Below, piece by piece: positions 51,785 to 62,529 of a DNA stretch of 64,000 nt. Positions within the stretch are counted from its first letter, which is position 1; the number at the start of each line of letters is the position of its first letter. The notes beneath the pieces are model-generated. The model was not told the DNA's origin and did not search any database. It saw nothing but the letters and a program-made list of their open reading frames with translations. The translations under genes and the position numbers were made by a program. Source of the DNA: Catonia carolina (lineage: Eukaryota; Arthropoda; Insecta; Hemiptera; Achilidae); the NCBI GenBank assembly GCA_035578175.1, contig JAQMRL010000006.1, positions 63,466,501 to 63,530,500 of the forward strand. The letters run 5' to 3'.

Positions 51785-52184
51785 CTGCCCAAAACGGGCA
51801 GGTGGAGTGTTATGTTAATTGCACTCTATCTGTTTGGTCCAGGGCTAAAAAAAATAGTTCTGTTTCTTATCACATATTCAGCCACTTATATGGCTGAACT
51901 ATTAAGAACAGAAGAGGTAGAGGTGTAAAAGACACTAGTCAGAGTTATCTCCTCTGAGAGTAATGAATTTCACTACGCAGCCAGACCTTGTGGTGAATGA
52001 AGTGAAGGTGTCATTTGCAGGGTGGAAAGTAAGTGCTTTTCGGAGGGCCTGGCATGCTGATAAGCATACTCTTTCAACTCAGTGAGGAAGGCAATGGTAA
52101 ACCACCTTACTCTTCGTTTTTACTTAGTAAAACCTCTACAGGTTCAAACCAGCCTTTCGGCTGTTGACCTAAACAACAACAGCA
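51785..52184 (+). mobile_element. SINE-C, full length, with 11-bp TSD
   Basis: Reference copy. The 400 bp run from CTGCCCAAAACGGGCAGG to AACAACAACAGCA between direct repeats ACGAATCCAAA (51774-51784, 52185-52195). Uniform 5' ends in several copies, TSDs of 10-13 bp and an (AAC)n tail define a retroposon mobilised by a LINE. No canonical A box was found; a B-box-like GGTTCAAACC lies near the 3' end. The internal segment AGGAAGGCAATGGTAAACC is the best-conserved part across copies. The 5' variant (GCCCAAAACGGGC) is shared with the 14.2 kb copy. Confidence 0.93.
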
Positions 52185-52195
52185 ACGAATCCAAA

Positions 52196-52752
52196 AAGTT
52201 GAGTTTTTTTTAAACAACTCCAATAATTATGGTTAAATTTCCTTTAGTACCTATTTACTGAACTTCCTTTTTCCTTATTAAGATGACACAAGAAAATCTC
52301 CGAGAAAGTGAGATAACGGTTTACCATAAGATTTTAATTATATTTTTTATGAGCACATCCGGACTTATTTATTACATTCATAAATACAATTTTCTAATTA
52401 ATGATGCAATCTATTAATAAAACATAATTAATATTTATTACTTTTTTATTAATTACATTATAATTTTATGTATTCGTTACACATCATATAAAATACACTA
52501 ATAATAATAGTAATAATACTAATTCTAATGTAATATAACGAATTACATAATATTTCTAACGTGAAAAGTGAAAGGTACTCTGTTCTGTTATCCTTTTACA
52601 AACTCTCTTTATATTAGCAAAACAGTAAAACACGGCGTCTCTTTTGTTATAAAATAACCTTACATTATTTATTCTCATAGAATGTATTACAGAAAGATAC
52701 TACAGTAATTTATTCTGTTTATAATCCATTTCTATGAAAGTTAGTCTACTTA
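52196..52752. other. AT-rich stretch, nothing recognised
   Basis: No supportable feature. Confidence 0.45.
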
Positions 52753-52763
52753 TGCGGAATTAA

Positions 52764-53046
52764 GCCTTTCTTTTGTATCCGAGACGGCGAGAAAAACTCA
52801 TGTTCACTCTTTCACGATGGGGGAAGTAGTTTTGGACTCAATTGAGACGTCCTCGTCCAGCCCCAAGGAGGCCGCAATCGCCTAACCAACCAAAACCCGC
52901 CGCCTGGCCATTTGATCCGACATCAGCAAACAAAACTCTCCACCTCCCTCGGAACTGTTTATATAATACTACAAGGGAAACGTCGGGTTAAAAAAAAATT
53001 ACATACTGTCAGCGGGGCGTGGAAGGGAACCGTAGCCTAATTCCCC
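52764..53046. mobile_element. GC-rich insertion of unknown type, 11-bp TSD
   Basis: The 283-bp segment is bounded by TGCGGAATTAA at 52753-52763 and 53047-53057. It is much richer in G+C than its flanks (CCTCGTCCAGCCCCAAGGAG, AACCCGCCGCCTGGCC). An 11-bp duplication suggests retroposition, yet neither end has an A-tail; the only A-run (GTTAAAAAAAAATTAC) is internal. It matches nothing else in the window and no protein is evident. Possible origins: a SINE family with one copy here, or a retroposed piece of a host transcript. Confidence 0.6.
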
Positions 53047-53089
53047 TGCGGAATTAAACCTTGCTAATCTTAAAAGTTTAAATTTGCTG

Positions 53090-53240
53090 CTTGAAAAAGC
53101 AACAAGTTTATTCCGGATGCAAATAATAATCCAGTATCAATATACAAAGGAATTCGACAAGGAGACAGTTTACCTCCAAAACTTTTTACAAACTCTTTTC
53201 AAGATGTAGAAGAAGAAGAAGGAGAAGAAAAGAATAAGAA
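53090..53240 (+). pseudogene. RTE-like reverse transcriptase fragment
   Basis: A frame gives KGIRQGDSLPPKLFTNSFQD, matching the RQGD..SPKLFT motif of RTE-type reverse transcriptases. The match is lost into a GAAGAAGAAG run. Only ~35 codons; not one of the other LINE lineages here. Confidence 0.62.
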
Positions 53241-53750
53241 AATAGCACATGGCATTACTGAAATAGTAATGAGCTGGACACACATTAATAAATCATAAAT
53301 TGATTCTCATAGTTCCAGAATTCTAATTGTACTTTACGACAAAGTTTTCTGAGAGGTCACTGATAAGGGTGTATGCACACTTCACGATGACCTTTCAAAC
53401 CGACGCATGCGTCCTTCCATTAGTCTCAGTAGGGGGTAAATCTTGCATGACACGATGTTATTGTCTTTTTACATGTCCTTTTGTTTGCTATGTAATGTTA
53501 TTTAACGACGCCCATTGATGTACCGTTGCTACAAATATATAACAATGTAGATTGCATCTTTTGTTCACTGCACTTCTATTAGTATATAATATATTACGAA
53601 CAGTCAAAGTATTGGATGTAGATGTATTAATTAGTGTAAAATTAACATGTCAATTAAAATAAGCTTAACGAAGTCTTAATACACAATTGTTATAACTGGT
53701 GCGTACCAACTTGGTGCGTATAACTTGGTTCAAAGTACCAAGTTTTTTAC
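53241..53750. other. Unassigned stretch
   Basis: CpG-containing around 53335-53420; a TATA-like ACAAATATATAACA lies near 53530. No supportable gene. Confidence 0.4.
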
Positions 53751-53751
53751 A

Positions 53752-53988
53752 ACCCAAATAGTGGTATGCAACTTAAGTTTCAAGTTTCAAGTTCGTACGG
53801 TGTTCCGTTCTTGAGATATTCTGTTCACACACACATACACACACAAGACCAATCGCTAAAAACATGTTTTTTTTTTTGGATTCAGTGGGTCTAAAAAACG
53901 TGTAGATCCGGTGAAAACTCGATTTCGAAAATTCGACATGAAAACAATACTTTCCTTCCTATATATTCATATAGGCAAGAGAAAGTAA
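53752..53988 (-). mobile_element. HEL-A 5' part
   Basis: Reverse copy from AGTGGTATGCAACTTAAG to the intact 5' terminus CATATAGGCAAGAGAAAGT, with a short CA run at the usual position. Confidence 0.88.
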
Positions 53989-54597
53989 AAATATAGCCAA
54001 CGAATAGAACTACCAAATTTTTGTCAGGAATATGAAACAATCATTGGATACCAAAAACTCATATTTCCAAGCTGATTTAAGAATCATGTTAGTCATGTAG
54101 CCATATGAAAGGAAATTGTCAGACATTATTGATTCATTCAACTCCATTGCACAGAGGGGTTAATAATACGTAGCTTAAATGTTTTACCGAGCTGAACATA
54201 ATAGACTTATGTACTATTGACTTAACATGATAGAGCTAAATGCACATAACATATACAAACCAATTATTGTAATAAGGTTTAAAGGTAGGACTTTGTAAAT
54301 AATTTATCAACGCATAAACATATGCTGTTTAACATGAAAATTGCACCTATATAGTCTAATAATTAGGGGAATATACTCAAAGCACACATGCGTAACGTAA
54401 TTATACGGTGTTGTAGTTTTTGTACTAAAGTACATTTTGAAATCGTGAACAAGAAGTTTTTTGATCATACCGGAAGTGACTGATAATATTGCTTACATTT
54501 TAATGTAATATTATAACCTACAAAAAATTATCTATTTGGAGAAGGTTACGTTGTTCACAATATGATTGTATTTATATACAAAATTTTTGTCGTTAGT
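53989..54597. other. Unassigned AT-rich stretch
   Basis: Nothing recognised. Confidence 0.45.
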
Positions 54598-55505
54598 AAC
54601 AGTTTTTACTGACGTAAAAAATTTATTTTTATTTTATACACAATCACTTATTGTCACCTTCAATATACACTCCTCTATCCCTAAAACGCTCCATGCGAAT
54701 TTTCCTTTATTGGAAATAGTGCTGGAAGTCATCTTCTGTCAGCTCCTTCAGGACAAGTGCCGCTCAAAAATATTTGAAATGAAGCTCACAAAAATGTTTG
54801 TACTGACACTTTGTACGCGATTGAAAATGACCGAAATTGTTTGGAAACGATAATAACATGGGATGAAACGTGGTTTTTTACTTATGATCTGGAAACGAAG
54901 CGCCAATCTATGCACTGGAAGAGCCGAACTTCACCGAGAGCCAAAAAAGCTCGAATGAGCAAGTCAAAATTTAACGCAATGATGATGGTCTTTTTATATC
55001 TATGAGATTGCGTACCTTCACTGGGTTCCTGAAGGTCAAACAATTAATCAATATAAACTATCTTGAGGTACTTTCTAAACTACGTCAAAGAGTAAGGATA
55101 AAACGCTCCGAAATGTGGAAGGACAAATCATGGGTTCTCCACCAAGACAATGCGCCAGCTCATTCCGCTTATCTGTCAAGAGGTTCCTAGCCAAGTACAG
55201 CATCTCAGTGTTAGAACATCCACTTTATTCACCAGATCTTGAACCATATGACTTCTACCGTTCCCTAAGGTGAAATCTTCATTAAAAGGGACAAGATTTG
55301 AGTCTTTGGAAGCTATGAAAGAGAAAGCGGCACGTATCCTGAAGGAGCTGACAGAAGATGACTTCCAGCACTGTTTCCAACAATGGAAAATTCGCATGGA
55401 GCGTTGTAGGGATAGAGAAGGAGTGTATATTGAAGGTGACAATAAGTGATTATGTATAAAATAAAAATAAAATTTTTTACAAGGTCAGTCTCGTTATTTT
55501 ATAGC
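54598..55505 (+). mobile_element. mariner element, rearranged
   Basis: The right end carries the terminus ACGAGGTGTGGCTATAAAAT (inward, minus strand) followed by TA. Instead of a normal left half, 54625-54775 is an inverted duplicate of the element's own 3' coding end and untranslated region (TTGTCACCTTCAATATACAC is the complement of GTGTATATTGAAGGTGACAA at 55422-55441). The result is an element with two 3' ends facing outward. Confidence 0.82.
54840..55450 (+). pseudogene. mariner transposase, C-terminal two-thirds of catalytic domain
   Basis: In several frames: TIITWDETWFFTYDLETKRQ (first catalytic D in the codons at 54862-54864), HWKSRTSPRAKKARMSKSK, then HQDNAPAHSAYLS (second D at 55146-55148) and YSPDLEPYDF (third D at 55250-55252). 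The tail reads LKELTEDDFQHCFQQWKIRM. This is the DD34D signature of mariner. The second and third D codons are separated by 101 nt rather than 102, so a 1-nt deletion breaks the frame there, and others occur around 55000. N-terminal DNA-binding region missing. Confidence 0.88.
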
Positions 55506-55631
55506 CACACCTCGTATAAAATTGCATATATTTAAAGAACTATTAGTATTTATGATGATGTAAGTATGTGATGTCCTATTTTCGTCGAGATTAAGGAAAC
55601 AACCCAGTGGCAAACCTTCGTCGCTGTTTTA

Positions 55632-56025
55632 TGTTGTTGTTTAGGTGATCAACCGAAAAGTTGGTTTGAACTTCTAGAGGCTTACTAAGTCAAACGAGGA
55701 GTGAGGTGGTTGACCATTGCCTACCTCACTGAAGGGGAAAAGTATGCTTATCACCATGCCAGGTCCTCTGAAAAGGATCTACTTACCACCCTGAAAATGA
55801 CACCTTCACTTCATTCACCACAGGGTCTGGCTGTATAATGAAATTCATTACTTTCAGAGGAGATAACTCTCACTAGTGTCGTTTACACCTCTACCTCTTC
55901 TGCTCTTAAATAGTTCAGTCATATAATTAGCTGACCACATGATAAGAAAGAGAACTATTTTTTGTAGACCTGGAACAAGCAGATCAAGTGCAAACGAACA
56001 CTCCACCTGCCTGTTATGGGCACAA
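55632..56025 (-). mobile_element. SINE-C, near full length
   Basis: Reverse copy, TTGTTGTTTAGGTGATCAACC to CCACCTGCCTGTTATGGGC. A ~9-bp gap removes the TAATTT stretch near the 5' end. TSD not evident. Confidence 0.88.
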
Positions 56026-56530
56026 TATATTATAAAAAATGGTAAGTACAAGAGATAAAGCGGCTGGTAAACAGGTCACAATGTAATGTCAGGTTTATTT
56101 ATTTAGTTATTAATATATAATCAAATAAATAATTAAAGTAATAATTTTCTTTTAATTTATTTACAGATTATAATTACAACACTTCAAAAATACTGATAGA
56201 TCGAACAGAATTCCTTAAAACATAAGACTTATCAATTTTCGGCTATCCAAATTTTCTGTTTAAGGTAAGTTGTGATTAATATTTCCAATTACTATAACTT
56301 ATTTGTAAAAAATCACTTTCATGAGACGGTGCGTCATGAGACGATGAATCTCACGGCTGGTGGCAATTTTTGCTAAAGAAAGGAGTCGACCTGAGAAGTC
56401 ACATTGCGTGTTCTCTTAATTCGGGGTTATCCTTCCTCATAATGGGATCAAGCCCCCGTAGTTTTCATAAGGAAGCTACTCTTTAAGCAGGTCCATTGAT
56501 TAAGGGATCCCTTATTCAACGGCCCTGCTC
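56026..56530. other. Unassigned stretch
   Basis: AT-rich, then mixed composition from 56320 (CATGAGACGGTGCGTCATGA contains a short inverted repeat). Nothing recognised. Confidence 0.42.
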
Positions 56531-56535
56531 TTTAA

Positions 56536-57824
56536 GGGGAGATGACACGATGGTTTTAACTCAAAATTTCGATTTTTGATTTTTTATGTTTTTCAATAGT
56601 TTAGGTCTAGATCTACCGGAAAAAAACATTAAATTATGTTACTGATCACGGCAGCCCCATGGTACGTAACCAATGAAATACTGCACAATGACCTAAACCT
56701 GCCCTTCATAAAAGAATAAATTAAACAACATAGCGAAAAACATTTACAAAAACTAGAAGACCATCACAATCCATTAGCGATTAACCTCCTTGACAACAGC
56801 GAAGATACTCACATACTGACACGTTTTAAACCATTAGACTTACCTCTACGATTTTTGTTAGTCATTTAAATTTTTTTATCTTTTCCACATCAACTCCTAA
56901 TCATCGGCATCTCATAATCGGCGTCGTTTTCATCTCTACCATCGTCATTGTCATTTCCAACTTTAACAACTTTGTGTTTCGGGATGTTGATTCACGGTTC
57001 ATCAAGTTTGATTTTGAATTTACACATATATTTTTTCTTCTTCACAGTTTGGTCTTTTTCAAACACACTACTGAGTGTGGTTTGTGTTTTAATTCTAAGG
57101 ACATTACTCAGATTTTCTCATACTTGCTTAAAGTTATTGTGTTTATTAACTGATTGCAAAAGAAATACTATACTGTTAAAAAACAATTACGTCAAAAAAA
57201 TAATTTTTTTATGAAGCAGTAAGTTTTTATCAAGTTTACACAGAAAAATTATCATGTTACCAAGAACGAATATTTTTCATAATTTTTATACTGCTCGTTT
57301 TAGTTCAAAGAGAATTTTAGTTTTTAAAATAACCACTGTTTTTTGTATTCTCAGCTGTTGGTTCAGCTTTCTAAACAAAACTGTTGATAGGAAATTTAAC
57401 TTGTTTGTGTACATTTTGTTTTTGGTTTGTGCCTTCTTGTTTCTTGCGTTTTACCGTAAATTTAGATTTTTAACACTAGGTTCATTTTTCTCAGAAACCA
57501 ATAAACCTACCAGGCTGATATTTTTACAAGTTAATTATCTTGTATATCCACATATACCGACATCTTTATGACTTCCTCAGGTGCTACAAAAATTAATAAT
57601 ACGCAAAAAAAGTAGAAAACAATTTGTAAAAATTTTATATTATTCGTAATTTAAAAATAAATTGTATGGTCCAAAGATTAAATTAAAAAAATGTCAGTAG
57701 CTCGAGAAGAAACCCGACAGCTATGATGTGTAAAGTTTAGTTCTCTATCTTTTACCAATCCTATGAAAAATGTACCTAAAAATAGCAAATTTAACATTGG
57801 TGGGATACAAAGTACAGTCTCCCC
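56536..57824 (+). mobile_element. MITE-D split by LINE-J
   Basis: TTAA at 56532-56535 and 57825-57828. Tips GGGGAGATGACACGATGG and AGTACAGTCTCCCC. After removing the LINE-J insert the length and sequence match the other two copies. A 105-codon open frame at 57254-57571 has no domain and is not conserved in the siblings. Confidence 0.88.
56642..57188 (+). pseudogene. LINE-J reverse transcriptase C-terminus and 3' region
   Basis: The frame reads TAAPWYVTNEILHNDLNLPF, one stop, then IKQHSEKHLQKLEDHHNPLA and INLLDNSEDTH, ending before a stop at 56868. It corresponds to PWYISNTILHRDTNTPTVHE and NLLDNSGTH of the 16 kb copy. About 300 bp of 3' sequence follows to an A-rich end. AAATTATGT/ACAATTACGT around the insert is the likely TSD (MITE-D consensus AAATTACGT). 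Confidence 0.87.
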
Positions 57825-57860
57825 TTAAGAGAAATCAAATGACATTATTTTTTTTCCAAA

Positions 57861-58126
57861 TTCCGACTTTTATTTATTGACTTCCGGGTTTGGACCAAAT
57901 CCGGTCAAAACTGGAACTTCAAACCCAACCAGGCTTACTAAATTTTTGTGTTGATTACGAATCCGAAAACTGTTTGTTTCTATCTCTTATAGTTTCTGAC
58001 TTTGTTTTCTTGACTTCCGGTTTTAGCCCACTTCCGGTCGAGATCGAAACTTCAGACCCAACCACGCCAACAAACCTTTTGTGCAGATTACAAATACGAA
58101 AACCGTTTATTGCTATCTCTTGTAGT
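57861..58126 (+). repeat. Two tandem 133-bp units
   Basis: Units start at 57861 (TTCCGACTTTT) and 57994 (TTCTGACTTTG) and share TTGACTTCCGG, AACTTCA(A/G)ACCCAACCA and TATCTCTT(A/G)TAGTTTCTGAC. A third unit begins at 58127 and is cut off. Confidence 0.85.
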
Positions 58127-58204
58127 TTCTGACATCTGGATTTGATGGACGGAAGGATATAGGAAAATGATAGATGGCAAAAAATTGCGACCAATGTAAT
58201 ACTA

Positions 58205-58983
58205 CCGGGTGATTTTTTAGTCCTGTTACCCAATTGTTAATGTCGGGTAATTTTTTTCTAAGAAAGGGATATTTTGTTTTGTGACACAAAGTTGGTAGCC
58301 CTACTCAACCGGTATAGATACGACAGTTTGAGTTGATTCTCCTTGAGTTGCGTAAAATTTTGTGCTGTTTCCAGTTGTTACGAACAGAATGTCTTTTACC
58401 CTAGAACAACGGGTTTTCATTCTTGAACAATATTTTGCTACAAAATCGTATGCGAGTGTAAAAGAATCATTTCAAATTAAATTTTTTGGTGTTCCTCCAC
58501 TCTATTTTAGTCAATTTCTAGGCTAACTAACTGATTTTTAGAGGCAGGTATTGTTTGCAGCAGAAAACGTAGTGGTCGACCAACTCTCTTGACAGATGAC
58601 GTTAAGAGAATGTGAAAACAAGATTGCTCAATTCTCCATGGAAAAGTTTACAAAAACTTTCCTCGCACGTTGATTTGTCATGTTCGAGTGCTCAGAAAGC
58701 TGCTAAAAAATTGAAATTGTATCCGTATCACATACGATTAGTTCTAGAGCTACAGCCTCCAGATTTAAACAAGAGTTTGTTTTAGGATAAAAGACATTCT
58801 GTTCGTAGCACGACCGGAAATGGCACAAAATTTTACACAGCCAAGGAGAATCAACTCACACTGCCATATCCATACTGGTTGAGTAGGGCTACCAACTTAG
58901 TGTCACAAAACAAAATTTATTTTTTTTAGAAAAATATTACCAGACATTAACAATTGGGTAACAGGACTAAAAAAATCACCCTG
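58205..58983 (+). mobile_element. E-twin copy 2
   Basis: 779 bp between TA dinucleotides (58203-58204, 58984-58985). Differs from the 24.7 kb copy at only a handful of positions despite both sharing the same broken transposase. Confidence 0.93.
58389..58795 (+). pseudogene. Transposase N-terminus relic in E-twin copy 2
   Basis: Here the first 50 codons stay open (MSFTLEQRVFILEQYFATKS onward) to a TAA after QFLG; the sibling's early stop (codon 14) reads CAA here. Downstream frameshifts and the loss of the DDE domain are shared with the sibling, so the defect predates their spread. Confidence 0.7.
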
Positions 58984-58985
58984 TA

Positions 58986-59405
58986 TTATTATGTTATAAA
59001 TTTTATAGTATCATCCAATCTTATTGTTACGTTAGCTTAAAATATTTAGCAAAAAAATAAAAATAAAATAAAAATAGAATAACATAACTAAGTATAGTCA
59101 CTGAAAAAGTTTTTAAGATTTGTTAAAAAGTGTTGGGAGCAAGGTCATGGATTGAAAATAAAATATAGAACATATGGCGAAGAGTAGCACAAAAATACTT
59201 TCTGTAGTTAAACTTCAATGTTTCTTTAACAGAATCATCAACCAGAATAATTGTTCTCGTACGCTTTTACAAATAAATCTTTGTAATACATCTTACAACC
59301 AACATTCAATTCTACTGTAAAAATATTCAATTTTTCCACTGACTTGTTACAGTTATTACAACACTTGCATTTTATTTTTTTTGTAATTATAATCCTACTT
59401 TTTTG
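58986..59405. other. Unassigned AT-rich stretch
   Basis: Nothing recognised. Confidence 0.45.
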
Positions 59406-59409
59406 ACCA

Positions 59410-59795
59410 TAACAGGCACGGGGAATATTAAATTATTTGAACTCGATCTGCTAGTTCCAGGGCTACAAAAATAGTTCTTTTTCTTATAACATAGTTAGCC
59501 AGTTTTAATGACTGAATCATTTAAAAACAGAAGAGGTAGAGGTGCAAAAGACACTAGTCAGAGTTATCTCCTCTGAGAGTAATTAATTACATTATACAGT
59601 CAGATACTGTGGTGAATGAAGTGAAAGTGTCATTTACAGGGTGGAAAGTAGATGCTTTTCAGAGGGCCTGGTATGCTGATTAGCATACTTTTTCACTCAG
59701 TGAGAAAGGCAATTGTAAACCACCTCACTCCTCGTTTTAATTAGTAAAGCCTCTAGAGGTTCAAACTAGCCTTTCGGGTGATGACCTAACAACAA
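59410..59795 (+). mobile_element. SINE-C, near full length
   Basis: CCATAACAGGCACGGGGAAT to GATGACCTAACAACAA. Flanks CCTACTTTTTTGA and CGTACTTTCTACTGA may be a decayed TSD. Confidence 0.87.
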
Positions 59796-59798
59796 TCG

Positions 59799-59938
59799 TA
59801 CTTTCTACTGACATGTTTCGGTGGATACACCATCATTGAGTACTTAAAATTAATGTTAATTACCTATTAATATTAAGTAACATTTTTAATACTCTGATGA
59901 TCTTTGGAACCCACCGAAATATGTCAGTACAAAGTAGG
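59799..59938. repeat. Inverted repeat with hammerhead-like core
   Basis: GTACTTTCTACTGACATGTTTCGGTGG at the left (27 nt, starting 59799) pairs with the complement at 59911-59937 with few mismatches. On the plus strand the right part contains CTGATGA (59894-59900) and GAAA (59916-59919) 15 nt apart, as in the hammerhead ribozyme core. The left arm read on the minus strand has an equivalent (AATGATGGTGTATCCACCG then AAAC). Stem II is weak in the right copy. Confidence 0.5.
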
Positions 59939-59939
59939 A

Positions 59940-60345
59940 TTATATGAAAAAGGTAAAAAATAATTGAAAAATTATTTTTATAAACACTCCATTATTACAT
60001 TACTAAACCACAATTATTCCATTGTGAATATTTTCTAAAGTAACATACGGTAAGAGAGGAAAAGGAAGGCCGAGGAACCAGAATTTAAGTTAAACTAAAA
60101 ATGAAATTCAATAAGTACGTAGATACGAAAAAGTGTATACATGATGTCTCTTACAGTTTAGATTGCAACTTCAGTTGCTTTGAGATAAAAATATAATAAA
60201 TTTAAATGAGGTCATTTTTAACTCAGTTTCCTGAATGTGTATATAGAATTTTCTTCCATTTTTCTTCCAGTCATAATAAAAATTTTCCTTGTACATATCT
60301 TTTTACTTAAAACAATTTCTCTTGACCTCGTCACACACTATCTAA
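59940..60345. other. Unassigned stretch
   Basis: Nothing recognised. Confidence 0.45.
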
Positions 60346-60347
60346 CA

Positions 60348-60505
60348 AAGTTAGATATTTATTTTGCATTATTCACTTATGATTAAATTTAGGTTATATT
60401 TTTCATTTTATACAGTTTACTCGTGATTAAACATAGTTTATATAGTTCATTATTTACATTGATAAGAGAAAGTGATGAGTGTTTAAACCAGATATTTAAT
60501 GTTAC
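60348..60505 (+). mobile_element. HEL-A 3' end fragment
   Basis: TTTTGCATTATTCACTTATG through TTGATAAGAGAAAGTGATGA and AAACCAGA. Confidence 0.8.
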
Positions 60506-61074
60506 AATATTGTGTCCTTTTTGAAACACCCATAATATATAATTTGTTACTAAATTCAGAATTTAGAAATGTTATCATTAACTAAATTCTATAAAATTTA
60601 AATTTAAATTGAATTTTATCAAATAATTTAAATAATCAATTATTTAATTGAATAGGCTGCTTTGAATCTACTTAATTAATTTTAACAATGTCTATGTTAA
60701 TACAAATACATTGTATAGCTTAATACAAATTGTATTGTACTTTATTGTATTGTATTTGAAATACAATATGTATCAAAACTTGGCATTGACATTATAATGT
60801 CATTGACACTCCCCCTCGATTTAATACCGAACGACCTATTTGATAAATACAGTTTACTCTTACAGTATGCCAATTTGTTTATCGATCTAGTTTAGTAAAT
60901 CGCGCATAGGTCAAAAAAGCACAAAACTCGGTCAATTTCATTTTATACGTTCTATTGTTTACTTGAACGATTGCATTATACGAAAATAAGATTTATGAAT
61001 AAATTTACAAATCGTTTAAATTTTTTATAAACATTTTTGTTATCTTTTATGACCACAATGGATCACTTTAGTCA
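60506..61074. other. AT-rich stretch with short inverted repeats
   Basis: 60690-60780 has several TACAATA/TATTGTA steps that can fold. CATTGACACTCCCCCTCGAT at 60803-60822 is reminiscent of LTR-retrotransposon sequence but is too short to call. Confidence 0.4.
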
Positions 61075-62130
61075 AATTTGAAAAGCTTCTTCCTTTTCAT
61101 ACTCTTTAGCTTGATGTTCTGCCAGTATGCCTTCATTTGGATTGATCTTGCTTGCCGACTTCCTCTGAAACGACCGGTTTCTTCCTGCTTGGGTTTGTTT
61201 TTCCATCTGATTTTGTTTCAAATCTACTTTCCTTATTTCTTAAGATTTTTAATATTTCTGTTTTGTTTTCTAAATCATCGAAAGTTAATCCGGTTTCAAT
61301 CATGTCTTCTTTAACATTTCGGATCCATACTCCTGATGTTACCATTGGAAAGAGTTTTCTAATCATCTTGTTTAAAATTCTGTCTTTAGGTGTTCTGATA
61401 AGGTGTCCAGGAAAAGATATCCTTTTCTTCCTTGTTGAATCCGTTATGGGTTCGTTTTCTGTATAGACTTGTTCGTTTGTTAGAATTCTTTATTGCCCAT
61501 CTACTTTGTTTTTCTTTCCTTTGCAGGTTCTTAGGATTCGTCTTTCGAGTTTTAGGACATTGTCTATTGCTTTTGTCTTGGTCACTTTTGCTAATGCTTT
61601 AGCATAGTTAACGCTATGTTTTCTTTATTGTTGTGTGTTATGTGTTCGCCCAGATATTTAAACGATTTAACTAGTTCTACTTAGTTTCCGTTAATGTTTA
61701 CTGAATTTATGCAGAGTGTCTAGCCACCATTTTAGTTTTTTCTTAAGAGATTTTTAATCCAACTTTTCCTGATAATTGTTCTAGGGTTTCTATCTGGTGT
61801 CTAGCTCCCTTAACACTCTCCGTCAGTAAAGCCAGATCGTCCGCCAATTCTAGACAGTTTAATCTAATGTTATCTTTTTCCCATCCTGTTCTGATGTTCT
61901 TAGGATTCAGTTTGTACCACTCTCGTATGACAAATTCCAGTGCGCAGTTGAAGAGCAAAGGCGATAGTCCATTGCCTTGTCGTAGTCCTGTTTTTATTTT
62001 GAAACTTTCTGATAATTCGCTTTTAAAGATGACTTTAGATTTTATGTTCGTTAGTGTTAATTCGATCATTTTTACCAGTTTTGGGTGTAAACATTTATAT
62101 TTGCTTTTTCTAAAGTATTTTAAATACACA
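61075..62130 (-). pseudogene. LINE-H reverse transcriptase and C-terminal tail
   Basis: A 128-codon minus frame (62129-61743) encodes KYKCLHPKLVKMIELTLTNI, SESFKIKTGLRQGNGLSPLL (the RQGD..SP motif, here with N for D), FNCALEFVIREW and LNCLELADDLALLTESVKGA, where LADD replaces FADD. After disrupted sequence, a second frame (61366-61133) encodes MIRKLFPMVTSGVWIRNVKE and TGLTFDDLENKTEILKILR, the tail also found at 38.7-39.2 kb. Altered catalytic-motif neighbours and frame breaks between the two parts make it inactive. 5'-truncated at ~62130, where a HEL-A piece begins. The clade is not certain. Confidence 0.87.
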
Positions 62131-62262
62131 ACTCGCTATAGGATAGGAAATTATTGTTTTCTTGTCGATTTTTCGAAACTGAGTTTTTAAAAATTGGAAT
62201 TACACGTTTTCAGGCCTCCTGAACCCAAAATACATGTTTTTAGCTATTGGTCTGTGTATGTG
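62131..62262 (+). mobile_element. HEL-A 5' fragment
   Basis: CTATAGGATAGGAAATTATTG, GATTTTTCGAAACTGAG and CAGGCCTCCTGAACCC; the tip and everything beyond GGTCTGTGTATGTG are absent. Confidence 0.82.
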
Positions 62263-62265
62263 AAC

Positions 62266-62527
62266 GGATTTAAAAATTAAAAAAATTCTAGCAAATTTCA
62301 TATTTTAAAATTCAGGTCGGTGTATGTTTTAAATGATTAATAAAATGATAAATAAATTATGCAAAAATTACAATTTCAACGTTTCCGTAACCGAGTCAAA
62401 GGTAATGGCATTTACTGGTAAATATCTTACCAGGTCTGAAATTTTAGTAGATGATGTAGTGCTCAAACAAGTATCACAATGCAATATTATTTAGGTTGTG
62501 GCATCAGATTTGATCCAGATTCGGATA
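62266..62527. other. Short unassigned stretch
   Basis: Nothing recognised. Confidence 0.42.
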
Positions 62528-62529
62528 TA

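Noticed and set aside
57254..57571. 105-codon open frame
   Set aside because: It lies within MITE-D and is broken in the two sibling copies.
60803..60822. Short phrase resembling LTR-retrotransposon sequence
   Set aside because: Twenty bases without TG...CA ends, TSD or coding sequence nearby are not enough.
61078..61466. Plus-strand frames of 78 and 104 codons
   Set aside because: Antisense to the LINE-H C-terminal tail on the minus strand.
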